From an uncultured Lachnospiraceae bacterium (lineage in GTDB: Bacteria > Bacillota > Clostridia > Lachnospirales > Lachnospiraceae), in assembly GCA_944380315.1 (NCBI GenBank), contig CALWHG010000012.1, forward strand, positions 1-51,528: a stretch of 51,528 nt of DNA, given 5' to 3'. Each line of letters begins with the position of its first letter. The stretch's first letter is position 1. Below, one piece after another: positions 1 to 7,573 of this stretch. The notes beneath the pieces are model-generated. The model was not told where the DNA came from and made no database searches. It saw nothing but the letters and a program-made list of their open reading frames with translations. Made by a program: the position numbers and the translations under genes.

Positions 1-19
1 TATAAATTCTGATACCACA

Positions 20-445
20 TCAACAAGCGGCCATTGCACGCTGTTTTGCTCTGTATCTTTTCATGGATTTACTGATTCGTGCGTTACGAGTGCCATAGCT
101 GCAATTTTCCTTGTTTGTCATAAGTTCCAGATTGCCGATACAGTTATTTGCTTTGTTCTCGTCCTTATGATTGATTTGCATACCCTCTGGAATAGCACCT
201 ATATGAGCCATATAAACGAGCCTGTGAACTCTCATGTGCTTTTTGATTCCCTCATCATTACACACATCAACCTGTTTATATCCTCTATGGGTAAAGCCTT
301 GCGGTAAGAGCCTGTCACTCTTAAGGCTATAAACCTGTCCGTCAGTAGAAATAAGGTACTTTGAAAATCCCTCGGCTTGCTCCCATTCAATAGAATCATT
401 ATGCTGTGTCTTTAGGTTTTCTACCTCTCGTTTCGATTTTGTCAT
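20..445 (-). CDS. HNH homing-type endonuclease with NUMOD4 motif
   Basis: A 141-residue protein with a NUMOD4-like segment early on (WEQAEGFSKYLISTDGQVYS), followed by a C-terminal HNH core with HRLVYMAHIG, INHKDENKANN and NLELMT, the usual order of phage HNH nucleases. The family cuts or nicks double-stranded DNA through a metal-binding His-Asn-His finger. The start at MTKSK has a GGAGG nine bases upstream and overlaps the end of the preceding HTH gene by 47 bases, which implies coupled translation. A longer reading frame upstream only repeats the HTH gene in another frame. Such genes are often selfish passengers in phages and plasmids. Family assignment is firm, the cellular role is not. 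Confidence 0.85.
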   Translation of the reverse strand: MTKSKREVENLKTQHNDSIEWEQAEGFSKYLISTDGQVYSLKSDRLLPQGFTHRGYKQVDVCNDEGIKKHMRVHRLVYMAHIGAIPEGMQINHKDENKANNCIGNLELMTNKENCSYGTRNARISKSMKRYRAKQRAMAAC

Positions 446-701
446 CGTCCTCAACCTCCGTTTCGCCGGTATTGAGATACTCAATGAATTTATCCACATT
501 CACAAGAAACTTATTACCGGACTTAATATGCACGATTTTGTTCTGTTTGCACATCAACCAAAGTGCTTTATATGAAATACCAGATTCATCTGCAAGAGTC
601 TGTAAAGGCACCATACGAGGAATGCGTACATCTGATACAATAAAGTTAAACTCCTGCTCTGGTAAAGTGTTCGTATTGTTTGCATTATTCTTCTTTGCCA
701 T
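399..701 (-). CDS. Excisionase-like HTH DNA-binding protein
   Basis: A 100-residue protein whose middle (PLQTLADESGISYKALWLMC, then NKFLVNVDKFIEYL) matches the short winged-helix layout of excisionase/MerR-like helix-turn-helix proteins: a helix-turn-helix, then a hairpin wing and a closing 'vdkfieyL' helix. The N-terminus is Asn- and Lys-rich and the C-terminus is charged and likely disordered. The ATG at 701 has GGGAG nine bases upstream. Proteins of this type direct integrase toward excision or act as small regulators. No integrase gene is in the window, so excisionase is an inference from fold and context. Confidence 0.6.
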   Translation of the reverse strand: MAKKNNANNTNTLPEQEFNFIVSDVRIPRMVPLQTLADESGISYKALWLMCKQNKIVHIKSGNKFLVNVDKFIEYLNTGETEVEDDDKIETRGRKPKDTA

Positions 702-961
702 TTTTGTATTCTCCCTTTCGATTAGGGACACGAATACAAATTCATCTGAACTATTGTATTGTTGTCCATGTTTTTGTGTTTGCTCCGTCTGGACAACTGG
801 ACTATTCTTTAGTGACCGATTTATTTTATTCTCAATTTTATGTTTATCCCCAGAGGTTCTCTGTTGACTTCTGGTGAACTTTTATCCTATACCATAGGAA
901 TACATTACCTTATGACTTCTGATTCAATCTGGATTATCCTGTGTTATTCTGGGCTTATCCT
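702..961. other. AT-rich gap with repeated short motifs
   Basis: No gene is seen here. The stretch carries GACTTCTGAT at 914-923 and CTGGATTATC at 929-938. Both ten-mers recur exactly in the element's other gap at 4323-4346. A variant GACTTCTGGT is near 866, and GGATAA-type motifs repeat on the minus strand. This suggests binding sites for an element-encoded protein, or origin parts. Confidence 0.45.
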
Positions 962-1645
962 TTATGCTGTCTGTTCGTCTGGATTCCATGCGGAAGGCTT
1001 CTTAAACGCATTGACCTGTTTTTCAATGTTTCTAAGGTGGAATCCCTGCATATACACAGAAGCAAGACCCTGTTCGGCTTCTTTCAGTTCAGATTCTTTC
1101 AATCTGTCAAAAGCCTGTTCAGCAGAAGATTTGCTACCCTCAAAAGCACGCTCCCTAATCTTTGCAGATACCATATCAGCATAAGCAGGATATTTAAGTA
1201 GTTCCAGAACGGCCTTGCTACCGATAACACCAGAATTGATAGAATCTGTCAAAACCTTAGTAATACGGTTCGCATGATTGCTGTTCATTACCTTAGGCAT
1301 CTGAGACATAAGCTGAAGTGCTTTGCTCTGTACTGCCTGTGTATCGTCCTTTTCATTTGCATAGTCATAAGCACGATTGCGGATTTCCTCAACCCTGTTA
1401 TTCATACGGTCATACACAAAAGCATTTTCAGCAACCATATCCTGCAATTTGCTCTGGAGTTTGCCATAGATTTCATTTACCATGTTCTTATCTACACGCT
1501 TATACACAGAAATAAAATCTCTGACACTTGCAACCAGAATACGCACATCATCAATGGTCTTTGTTTTTCTGAACTGTTCAAGCAGTTTATTGTAGTTCTC
1601 AACGATAGTCAGCCCGTTGTTTGCAATAGTATTGACTTTAGCCAT
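962..1645 (-). CDS. Unknown helical protein of the mobile element
   Basis: A 227-residue protein, strongly helical and charged, with no signal peptide or membrane segment. I recognise no family. It starts at MAKVNTIANNG behind GGGAGGAAGAAGAAA, and its ATG lies inside the last codons of the preceding 45-residue gene (an 8-base overlap), so the two are almost certainly co-translated. The pattern of long Lys/Glu/Arg helices with conserved hydrophobics would fit a phage scaffold, partition or DNA-binding accessory protein, but nothing in the sequence decides between these. Confidence 0.7.
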   Translation of the reverse strand: MAKVNTIANNGLTIVENYNKLLEQFRKTKTIDDVRILVASVRDFISVYKRVDKNMVNEIYGKLQSKLQDMVAENAFVYDRMNNRVEEIRNRAYDYANEKDDTQAVQSKALQLMSQMPKVMNSNHANRITKVLTDSINSGVIGSKAVLELLKYPAYADMVSAKIRERAFEGSKSSAEQAFDRLKESELKEAEQGLASVYMQGFHLRNIEKQVNAFKKPSAWNPDEQTA

Positions 1646-1775
1646 TTTCTTCTTCCTCCCATTCGATATTTTCGTTTTCGTCTGACACAATCACAAATCC
1701 TTGTTCCTTGTAGAATGTATCATACGCACCTTGCGTTACCTCTGTGGTAACTGTTCCGTTTGTAATCTTAACCAT
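1638..1775 (-). CDS. Tiny acidic protein, 45 residues
   Basis: This 45-residue gene starts at the ATG that overlaps the stop of the DUF5681 gene by one base (TAATG) and ends in an 8-base overlap with the next start. It begins MVKITNGTVTTEVTQGAYDT and ends in a run of Glu residues before the stop. The opening 'T-N-G-x-V-T' followed by a Tyr and 'F-Y-K-x-x-G-F' resembles short accessory proteins found beside phage structural genes; this is a resemblance only. Its reality rests on the perfectly nested overlaps on both sides. Confidence 0.6.
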   Translation of the reverse strand: MVKITNGTVTTEVTQGAYDTFYKEQGFVIVSDENENIEWEEEENG

Positions 1776-2131
1776 TATTCATCTACCTCGTTTTCATCTG
1801 GGGCATTGTTCCATTCTTCTTCCCAGTCATCGTCGTCCCAGTCCTCGTTTTCTTTACCGTATGGAACAATCCTAATCACAGTAGGAGCAGTATCTTCTGT
1901 ACCGTCTAAAAGAAAAGCAGTATTTGCACCATAAGCCTTGTCAATGATGTACTTACAAGCATTGAATCGGTCCTTGTTATATCTGTCATTGGCAATCTGG
2001 ATTATGCTTTGCAGAGCGTCAACGGTAGAAGATTTAAGCAACCTCTGAAATTGCTCCTTTTGTGATTTCTGCTCCGCTGTCTGTCTGGGCCTGCCTTTGG
2101 GATTGCCAGACTTGCCTTTCTCAAACGGCAT
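1775..2131 (-). CDS. DUF5681-type phage/mobile-element protein
   Basis: A 118-residue protein. Its N-terminus KGKSGNPKGRPRQTAEQ (residues 5-21) is the hallmark of DUF5681, a small domain common next to phage packaging genes and in integrated elements. A helical middle (about residues 25-70) is followed by a very acidic tail rich in Asp, Glu and Trp. The basic N-terminus and acidic C-terminus suggest nucleic-acid binding with self-shielding, which is inference. It sits in the middle of the overlapping minus-strand gene run. Confidence 0.65.
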   Translation of the reverse strand: MPFEKGKSGNPKGRPRQTAEQKSQKEQFQRLLKSSTVDALQSIIQIANDRYNKDRFNACKYIIDKAYGANTAFLLDGTEDTAPTVIRIVPYGKENEDWDDDDWEEEWNNAPDENEVDE

Positions 2132-2147
2132 ATAAAATCACTCCTTC

Positions 2148-2357
2148 CTACATATCATAGATGTTCACGCTCCTTGTCATAGGATTCCAGTTCTCTATGA
2201 ATTTCTGTTTTACTTTGTCCTGTGAGAGATGAGATAAAATCTCTTGTTTTTCCTGTATCTCTGCTTTGAGAGATTCAATCAGCATATTGTAAGCCTGTGT
2301 TCCCGTTTTGGGTTTGTGCTTCAATGTAATATCTGCTGATATGCGTTCTACCTGCAT
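2148..2357 (-). CDS. Small unknown protein, 69 residues
   Basis: The protein begins MQVERISADITLKHKPKTG and then forms one long polar helix (residues about 20-60). A GGGGGTG stretch about eight bases before the ATG gives a plausible ribosome site. No family is recognised. It lies 16 bases upstream of the DUF5681 gene and probably belongs to the same transcript. The 217-base gap on its other side holds no further gene that I can support. Confidence 0.55.
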   Translation of the reverse strand: MQVERISADITLKHKPKTGTQAYNMLIESLKAEIQEKQEILSHLSQDKVKQKFIENWNPMTRSVNIYDM

Positions 2358-2574
2358 TAGTGAACACCCCCTTATTGTAAATGCTCTGTTATCTGTTTGT
2401 ATCTCTGTCTCATATAATTATGGACAAGATTTGATTTTTGCGTTTTGCTCAAATGCCTTGTGAAACACCTTTTACACCCCAATGAATGGTGGTTTATGCT
2501 CAATTTATGAGATTTTCAGTTTTTCAAGTTTGGGGTCGCAGGGTAACAATTTTTATAGCCTTTTTGACCCTGTT

Positions 2575-3570
2575 TTAACCTAATGAATTGTGCATTAGTT
2601 TTAGCGTTTTAAGCACATCAGAGGGAAGCCCGAACTTTTCATTGTTGCGATAGTATGATACCATTCGCTTTGAACTGTCTGGCATTTTCCTAAACGCATA
2701 CCACTTTTTCAAGGCCTTGCGTAATACCTCAATATCTACAATCAATTCTTTGCACTTAATCAATGTGTTGCTGATTTCGTTTCCAGAATCAGATTGAGTC
2801 AAGGTCTCAAATACATCTTGCACACAAGCATTCAGCATAGGCGTAATATTCTTTTTGCATATCTCGTCAAAGGTTTCTTGGTACTGGTCAATCAGCGTTT
2901 TGATTGCTTTCCTTGTGAGAATGTCCTCTAATGATTTCTTGCTTGAATACATACGGTCAAGCATTCTGTCTAAGAACACCAATTCCACACGAATCAGATT
3001 TGACTCAACTTTAAGATTGCCTGCTTGTCTTTGCTGAAAGGTTTTGTCATACACCTTTAACACCCATTCATGGGGCTTGGTTGTTGTGATTCCTCGTTCT
3101 GGTTTCCTGTGTGTTTTTCCGTTTGGGTCGGTTTCCTTATAAACAGTAACCTTTGCAAATGACCTCTCAAACAATCTAATCACATCCTTTGGCTTACAAT
3201 CCCTAACGCATTTTATCGTTAGATTGCATTCCATTTTTGTGACACTCATCATTGAGAGAAATTCATCAGAATACTTATCCTTTAAGTGCTTTTGCAAATA
3301 TGACCTCATGTGCTCAATGACTTGGTTTCTTACCAATTCGATTTTGATACAATCAGATAGTTGAAATGGCTGAACATTGTTTGGCCTGATTGCGTTAGGC
3401 AAATTCACATAAGCAGACAGTTTGCCACCCCAACAAGATATTTTCATTATGTCATTTCCAGATTCATTCGTGAGATTTTCCTCTGGAAGATTTATGCTCT
3501 CTAAGCCTTTTATTGTAAGTTGCAGTTGAAAATTCATTCCGTCCGCACCTTGTAGTTTTTTCTTTCCCAT
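2575..3570 (-). CDS. Possible rolling-circle replication initiator
   Basis: A 331-residue protein, the largest in the element. The middle holds EWVLKVYDKTFQQ (about residues 168-180) followed by NLIRVELVFLDRML (about 194-207). In phage and plasmid replication proteins of the gene II/X and related families, a 'K-x-Y-D-K' strand followed by a 'R-x-E' strand is characteristic. I see no clear HUH metal-binding pair or catalytic Tyr by eye, so the call is tentative. The C-terminal third is helical and basic. The start chosen is the ATG two codons inside a GTG, with GAGG seven bases ahead, overlapping the stop region of a 41-residue gene. Iteron-like repeats upstream at 4245-4288 fit a replication role. 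Confidence 0.4.
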   Translation of the reverse strand: MGKKKLQGADGMNFQLQLTIKGLESINLPEENLTNESGNDIMKISCWGGKLSAYVNLPNAIRPNNVQPFQLSDCIKIELVRNQVIEHMRSYLQKHLKDKYSDEFLSMMSVTKMECNLTIKCVRDCKPKDVIRLFERSFAKVTVYKETDPNGKTHRKPERGITTTKPHEWVLKVYDKTFQQRQAGNLKVESNLIRVELVFLDRMLDRMYSSKKSLEDILTRKAIKTLIDQYQETFDEICKKNITPMLNACVQDVFETLTQSDSGNEISNTLIKCKELIVDIEVLRKALKKWYAFRKMPDSSKRMVSYYRNNEKFGLPSDVLKTLKLMHNSLG

Positions 3571-3572
3571 TT

Positions 3573-3698
3573 TCACACCTCGCCCATTGCTTTCTTTATG
3601 TCTTTGATTATTGAAGCTGTTTCCTTGATAATTGCTTCGATTAAAGCAATGTAGCTTTCAGCATAATAGTTTCTTTCGTCAGTCTTTGCTCCGTTCAT
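3573..3698 (-). CDS. Tiny protein, 41 residues, upstream of the Rep-like gene
   Basis: This short frame reads MNGAKTDERNYYAESYIALI and continues as one amphipathic helix ending in MGEV. A GAGG sits eight bases before the ATG. Its stop overlaps the ribosome site and an alternative GTG start of the Rep-like gene, so it could act as a translational coupler. Function unknown. Confidence 0.55.
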   Translation of the reverse strand: MNGAKTDERNYYAESYIALIEAIIKETASIIKDIKKAMGEV

Positions 3699-3721
3699 AT
3701 TCAATACCTCACATTCTTTGC

Positions 3722-4018
3722 TCACATATATTCATCAATGCAATTCACATCAATGCTGTTCAAGATTTCCCTTAACTTGATAAACTCTTCCTTAGAGAAA
3801 GTGATACCACGCAAAGGATATTGCAATCCGTCTCTGTCAGATACTCGCCATGCTCTAATATCAAACACAGGCTTTTTGTCGTTCCACTTTACAATCGACA
3901 CTTCCTTTGAGAATCCACGAAAACCCACCATGATAGTGTCAATATGTTCCTTTACTTCGTATTCGGTAACCTTACCAGCATTACACGCAAATTCATGCTT
4001 ATTTGTTTTGTTATTCAT
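3722..4018 (-). CDS. YdbC/PC4-family ssDNA-binding protein
   Basis: A 98-residue protein with the YdbC/PC4 core: VTEYEVKEHIDTI, then a strand 'GFSKEVSIVKWNDKKPVFDI' and a helix 'FSKEEFIKLREIL' near the C-terminus. Bacterial YdbC proteins share the fold of the eukaryotic coactivator PC4 and bind single-stranded DNA. In a mobile element this would suit replication or transfer. The start at MNNKTNKHEF has AAGGA nine bases ahead; an upstream in-frame ATG lies within the leader terminator and is unlikely. It is the first gene behind the promoter at 4148-4176 and follows a leader with a terminator, so it is probably regulated by attenuation. Confidence 0.75.
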   Translation of the reverse strand: MNNKTNKHEFACNAGKVTEYEVKEHIDTIMVGFRGFSKEVSIVKWNDKKPVFDIRAWRVSDRDGLQYPLRGITFSKEEFIKLREILNSIDVNCIDEYM

Positions 4019-4051
4019 TTTCCTTGTTCCTTTCCTTTTGATTTTAGGCAA

Positions 4052-4101
4052 CAAAAAAGAGAAGCCAGTTAAACCTCGTCTAAAGGTAACTTTGCTTCTC
4101 T
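4052..4101 (-). terminator. Leader terminator ahead of the element operon
   Basis: On the minus strand AGAGAAGC pairs with GCTTCTCT, the inner arms AAGTT/AACTT and ACCT/AGGT extend the stem, and six T residues follow. This terminator lies after the promoter and before the first gene start at 4018, so it is an attenuator rather than an end-of-operon signal. Competing pairings inside the long loop could form an antiterminator. Confidence 0.7.
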
Positions 4102-4124
4102 AAGCATTCAAAATATTAAATTAA

Positions 4125-4142
4125 CAGGTCTTTTCCGACCTG
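4125..4142 (-). promoter_or_regulatory. 5' leader hairpin at the transcript start
   Basis: A perfect six-base stem (CAGGTC with GACCTG, six-base loop) begins almost exactly at the expected transcription start of the element promoter. It may stabilise the RNA or act in the attenuator. Confidence 0.5.
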
Positions 4143-4147
4143 TATAT

Positions 4148-4176
4148 ATTATACCACAAGTCTCGAAATTTGTACA
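4148..4176 (-). promoter_or_regulatory. Promoter of the mobile-element operon
   Basis: On the minus strand a TGTACA -35 element, a 17-base spacer and a perfect TATAAT -10 are followed by the leader and the run of small genes from 4018 down to 20. Confidence 0.7.
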
Positions 4177-4244
4177 CTACTTTTTGAAACTTTTTTCCTT
4201 ATTTTTTCGGCAATTTTCTTGAGGTCCATTTTATATATAATCCT

Positions 4245-4288
4245 CAGATTAACCAGATTGACCCCAGATTGATTTTAATAGATTAACC
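4245..4288. repeat. Iteron-like direct repeats
   Basis: Three near-identical nine-mers, CAGATTAAC (4245), CAGATTGAC (4254) and CAGATTGAT (4265), are followed by AGATTAACC (about 4280). They lie in the AT-rich gap upstream of the element promoter. Short tandem repeats beside a Rep-like gene are typical of replication origins, but an operator array is equally possible. The wider gap 4177-4519 contains no gene that I can support. Confidence 0.55.
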
Positions 4289-4322
4289 TATATTTTATAT
4301 ATCCTATTTCTAAAAGTCAATT

Positions 4323-4346
4323 CTGGATTATCTGGGGACTTCTGAT
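4323..4346. repeat. Second copy of the shared motif pair
   Basis: CTGGATTATC (4323-4332) and GACTTCTGAT (4337-4346) repeat exactly the two ten-mers found at 929-938 and 914-923, in the opposite order. The two copies bracket most of the visible element genes. Confidence 0.5.
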
Positions 4347-4519
4347 GATACCCCTTAAATTAACAGTAATAGAATAGTATAAAGTTGTTGTGACTATCCA
4401 CAAAATACAAAGAAAATTGAGGGCAAATAAACCGAAACTCATTTGTTCAATCTTGCTTTGCACAGTATGACAGGAAAATGCTCATAAGTCCTTTATTTAT
4501 AATACTTTCTTGGTATTTC

Positions 4520-4555
4520 AACACCTAAAAAAGTATGACTCAAAGAGGTGTTTTT
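4520..4555 (+). terminator. Rho-independent terminator near the element edge
   Basis: AACACCT (4520-4526) pairs with AGGTGTT (4546-4552), followed by a short T run, on the plus strand. No plus-strand gene precedes it inside the window. It may insulate the element end. Confidence 0.5.
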
Positions 4556-4665
4556 GCATGGCTGTTTATGCTGTCAGTATTACGCTTGCTGAACAAACAA
4601 GCACAATCCTGAAAAAATTCTTCTACCTCATAAACGGGTACAACGACCGATATATATGGGTTCAT
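4540..4665 (-). pseudogene. Truncated family-2 glycosyltransferase, N-terminal remnant
   Basis: A 41-codon frame starts with ATG overlapping the stop of the adenylate-forming ligase (ATGA), the usual coupling inside this operon. Its first 21 residues, MNPYISVVVPVYEVEEFFQD and one Cys, are the nucleotide-binding start of a GT-A family-2 glycosyltransferase. After that the sequence loses all family resemblance and soon stops, in DNA that looks like the mobile element. I infer that insertion of the element removed the rest of this gene. The polysaccharide operon therefore once continued beyond 4600 and may now lack a sugar transferase, unless the remainder sits beyond the element's far end. Confidence 0.7.
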
Positions 4666-6107
4666 CGCTTTACCTTTCCTGATTCAGTCCGTTTAAACGG
4701 TATATCCATAAATATGATCTTTCTAATGCGATGATATAGAGGTACTCTTCGATTATACTGTTCAATAAAATCCCTTGCTTTATCCTCTTGTGCTACATCC
4801 CCTGCTTTTTTGCAAAGAAGATATGCAACAAGCATATCATTTTCACCTTTCACAACCGATTCCTCTATAACATCGCATGCTGAAAGGGAATTTTCTATGA
4901 CCTCTGGACTTACATTTTCACCATTTGAAAGTATGATGGTATTTTTCAGTCTCCCGGTAATAAACAAAAATCCATCCTCATCTATGTACCCAATATCACC
5001 TGTATGATACCAGCCATCCTTAAGTGCCTTTTTCGTCCCTTCAGGATCATTGAGATAACCTGACATGATACAGCTTCCTTTTATAAGTATCTCTTCGTTT
5101 TTAGAGATCTTCACTTCATTCCAGCTTCCTATCAATCCCACTGATCCGGCCTTATAGGTATCCTTATCAGAATATGATACGCTTCCCATGGTCTCAGTAG
5201 CCCCATAAAGAGATGGTGAGAATATACCCATTTCCATCAGAAAAGCAGTGACCTCCCTATCCTCTTTTGCTCCTCCGCTTCCTATCATCTCAAAGCAGCT
5301 AAGGTCAAGATCACCTTTAAGTGCCTTCTTTACCACCATCTTTAAAAAGATAGGTACAGATAAAAGAAGCCTTGGTTTAAACCAAGTAATGTCGTCAATG
5401 CCTTTAACCATATCTGAAAGACACAACGGTACTCCCTGACATATATTGTCCCAGATCGCACTTATAACGGCCACATGATAAAGTGGTAGCACCAACGTCT
5501 GCTTTCCAGTCGGAGTGGTATCATGTGGCCAAAAAGCCCTCTGTGGTATCATGACCCACTTACCCGAACCGGTACTTCCTGAAGTTTTAAGCAAAAGTGA
5601 TATTGTCTCCAGGTCCATCTTATCCTTCGGTGTATATTTGAATTCTATAGTCTTTAATATATGATCTATGCTATACTCATATTCATCAGAGTCTGAAAGG
5701 GTCAAGCGATATGTATGTCCGTTTATCGTTCTCGGAAGGATTTCAGCATCCTCTCCAGTACATATGACCAGATCAGGTGAAAGTCTCTTCATATCCAGAT
5801 AAAGCTCTTCAGTGTCCAGGTCAAAATTAAGCATGGCTACCGTTGCTCCCATAGTAATTCCTGCGAGCATCGATACAACATGCTCGTAAGCATTTGACCC
5901 ACTTATGACGATCCTTTTTCCAAAAAGGTTATCTCTTTCAAATAAATATGCTGTTTTCAGTATATGATCTACAAAAGTATCATAGGCTATCACTTTTTCC
6001 CTGCCCGCTATCATGCTGCAGAATGATGGTCTATCTCCATACCGTTCTTTTATGATCATCAATATATCGTATACAGTAAGTCCAACACATTCTTTGTAAG
6101 TTATCAT
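4662..6107 (-). CDS. Adenylate-forming ligase (AMP-binding enzyme) 1
   Basis: A 481-residue ANL-superfamily enzyme, a family that activates a carboxylic acid as an acyl-AMP and passes it to a carrier thiol. Motifs in order: TSGSTGSGK (175-183, ATP phosphate loop), YGATE (301-305), HTGD (368-371), the hinge region RLKNTIILSNGE (about 386-397), and the catalytic Lys of the C-terminal subdomain in SGKVKR (478). All core residues are present, so it should be active. Its length and carrier-protein neighbour suit a stand-alone acyl or aminoacyl ligase, as in DltA. It is about half identical by eye to the next gene, pointing to tandem duplication. The substrate cannot be read from sequence. Confidence 0.85.
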   Translation of the reverse strand: MITYKECVGLTVYDILMIIKERYGDRPSFCSMIAGREKVIAYDTFVDHILKTAYLFERDNLFGKRIVISGSNAYEHVVSMLAGITMGATVAMLNFDLDTEELYLDMKRLSPDLVICTGEDAEILPRTINGHTYRLTLSDSDEYEYSIDHILKTIEFKYTPKDKMDLETISLLLKTSGSTGSGKWVMIPQRAFWPHDTTPTGKQTLVLPLYHVAVISAIWDNICQGVPLCLSDMVKGIDDITWFKPRLLLSVPIFLKMVVKKALKGDLDLSCFEMIGSGGAKEDREVTAFLMEMGIFSPSLYGATETMGSVSYSDKDTYKAGSVGLIGSWNEVKISKNEEILIKGSCIMSGYLNDPEGTKKALKDGWYHTGDIGYIDEDGFLFITGRLKNTIILSNGENVSPEVIENSLSACDVIEESVVKGENDMLVAYLLCKKAGDVAQEDKARDFIEQYNRRVPLYHRIRKIIFMDIPFKRTESGKVKR

Positions 6108-6120
6108 TAGACCATCCCCT

Positions 6121-7569
6121 TTAGAACTGATTTCGTTTTATCTTTCCCAGTTCATTTCTTTCAAACGGAATTTCTTGAAAATAGATCTTTTGAATCCTCC
6201 ATGGAAGTGCTGCTTCCTTGTTATATCTAGCTATATATTTTTTGACCTCAGCCTTTATCTCAGAATCGCCAGGCTGTCTACAAATAATATGAGCTACTAA
6301 AAAATCATTTTCGCCACTTATCACTATCTCTTCAACAGCTTTGCATTTTGATATCTCATGTTCTATTATTTCCGGATTTATATTTTCCCCATTGGAAAGG
6401 ATGATCACATTTCCTATCCTGCCTGTCAAAAACAGGTATCCATCTTCATCTATATATCCAAGATCCCCTGTTTTCAGCCATCCGTCTTCCGTTAAAGCAT
6501 TTTCTACCTCATCTCCATAATACCCAGACATTATATGATCCCCTCTGATCAATATCTCTCCATAGTCTGAGATCCTTACCTCATTCCAATCACCGATCTT
6601 TCCAACAGAGCCAGGTTTAGCGAACTCTGTATCTTCATAAGTTACAAAGCCCATGGTCTCAGTCATCCCATAAAATGATGGTGAAGAAATACCACGATGT
6701 TCAAAAAATCTGGCAGCCTCAGGATCCTGAGGTGCTCCTACACTCCCCACCATCTCAAAACAACTCAAGTCCAGGATTCCCGCAGAGGCTTTTTTCATCA
6801 TAAGTCTTAGATAAGACGGGACCCCTATAACTATCTGCGGATGGAAATATCCCATATCGCGTATACCGCTTTGTATATCAGACAGATATGTACATCCTCC
6901 ATGGCACAGATTATCATTAATAAAGCATATTGCCGCTACATGGTATAAAGGCAAAATGATCTGTTCGCATCCTGAAGGAGTTTTGTCACGCGGTCTGAAT
7001 ACCCGCTGCGGAAGAACTACCCACTTACTATGGCCTGAACTTCCTGAACTCATAAGCATAAGAGCCGGGGCCTCAAGATCAATGGTCTTGTCCAAAAATC
7101 CTCTATCATTTATCACAGACAAATCATCTGGTATAGCCGTCCAAACCTGATTCATCAAAGATATATGCTGAATATCTGGCATCTGTTCAAAATCAAGCAG
7201 AAGTTCTCTATCCTCATCATCGCATATGATCGCCACAGGCTCTAAACGATGTAACTCCTCCTGAAAAGCTTTGAGCTGCATATCAAAATTGGTCATAACA
7301 GCTACTGCGCCTATAACAGCTGCAGCGTACATGTAAAGGATCTCTTCGTATCTGTTTCTTCCTGATATAATGACTCTTTTTCCTGAAAAGTCTTTTTTAT
7401 CCAAATGATATGCCGCTTCAAAGACATCCCCTACAAACTCTTCATATGATACCCGGATGATCTGATCACCTGATCTCCATATAAAAGCAGGTCTATCCCC
7501 ATAAGCCTTGCGTATCTTAATAAAAAGTTCATGAACATTAAGTCCCGCACATTCACTGTAGGTCAACAT
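6121..7569 (-). CDS. Adenylate-forming ligase (AMP-binding enzyme) 2
   Basis: A 482-residue paralogue of the preceding enzyme with the same start pattern (L/I-T-Y-x-E-C). Motifs: SSGSSGHSK (174-182), YGMTE, KTGDLGYIDEDG, GRIGNVIILSNGE and a C-terminal Lys in ELGKIKR. The phosphate loop differs from its neighbour (Ser for Thr at two positions). It lies four bases downstream of the acyl carrier protein gene, so carrier and ligase are co-translated. Two ligases for one carrier suggest two substrates or subfunctionalisation. A family-wide scan of the substrate pocket would be needed to separate acyl from aminoacyl activation. Confidence 0.85.
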   Translation of the reverse strand: MLTYSECAGLNVHELFIKIRKAYGDRPAFIWRSGDQIIRVSYEEFVGDVFEAAYHLDKKDFSGKRVIISGRNRYEEILYMYAAAVIGAVAVMTNFDMQLKAFQEELHRLEPVAIICDDEDRELLLDFEQMPDIQHISLMNQVWTAIPDDLSVINDRGFLDKTIDLEAPALMLMSSGSSGHSKWVVLPQRVFRPRDKTPSGCEQIILPLYHVAAICFINDNLCHGGCTYLSDIQSGIRDMGYFHPQIVIGVPSYLRLMMKKASAGILDLSCFEMVGSVGAPQDPEAARFFEHRGISSPSFYGMTETMGFVTYEDTEFAKPGSVGKIGDWNEVRISDYGEILIRGDHIMSGYYGDEVENALTEDGWLKTGDLGYIDEDGYLFLTGRIGNVIILSNGENINPEIIEHEISKCKAVEEIVISGENDFLVAHIICRQPGDSEIKAEVKKYIARYNKEAALPWRIQKIYFQEIPFERNELGKIKRNQF

Positions 7570-7573
7570 ACTA

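Larger units (their letters stand above)
1..4605. mobile_element. One end of an integrated mobile element
   Basis: The stretch is visibly more AT-rich than the rest of the window and holds only short, overlapping minus-strand genes of phage or plasmid type: an HNH endonuclease, an excisionase-like HTH protein, a DUF5681 protein, a possible replication initiator and a PC4-like protein. Its right edge falls near 4600, where a glycosyltransferase reading frame of the polysaccharide operon stops matching its family after about 21 codons. The left edge lies outside the window, so the integrase, the other attachment site and the element class cannot be seen. An ICE or mobilizable element, a phage-plasmid or an integrated plasmid are all possible. 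Confidence 0.55.

Noticed and set aside
4510-4734. Plus-strand frame across the element junction
   Set aside because: It runs through the terminator and the complement of the truncated glycosyltransferase and has no family resemblance or good start.
4662-7569. Nonribosomal peptide synthetase
   Set aside because: The adenylating enzymes are stand-alone, with no condensation or thioesterase domain and only one discrete carrier.
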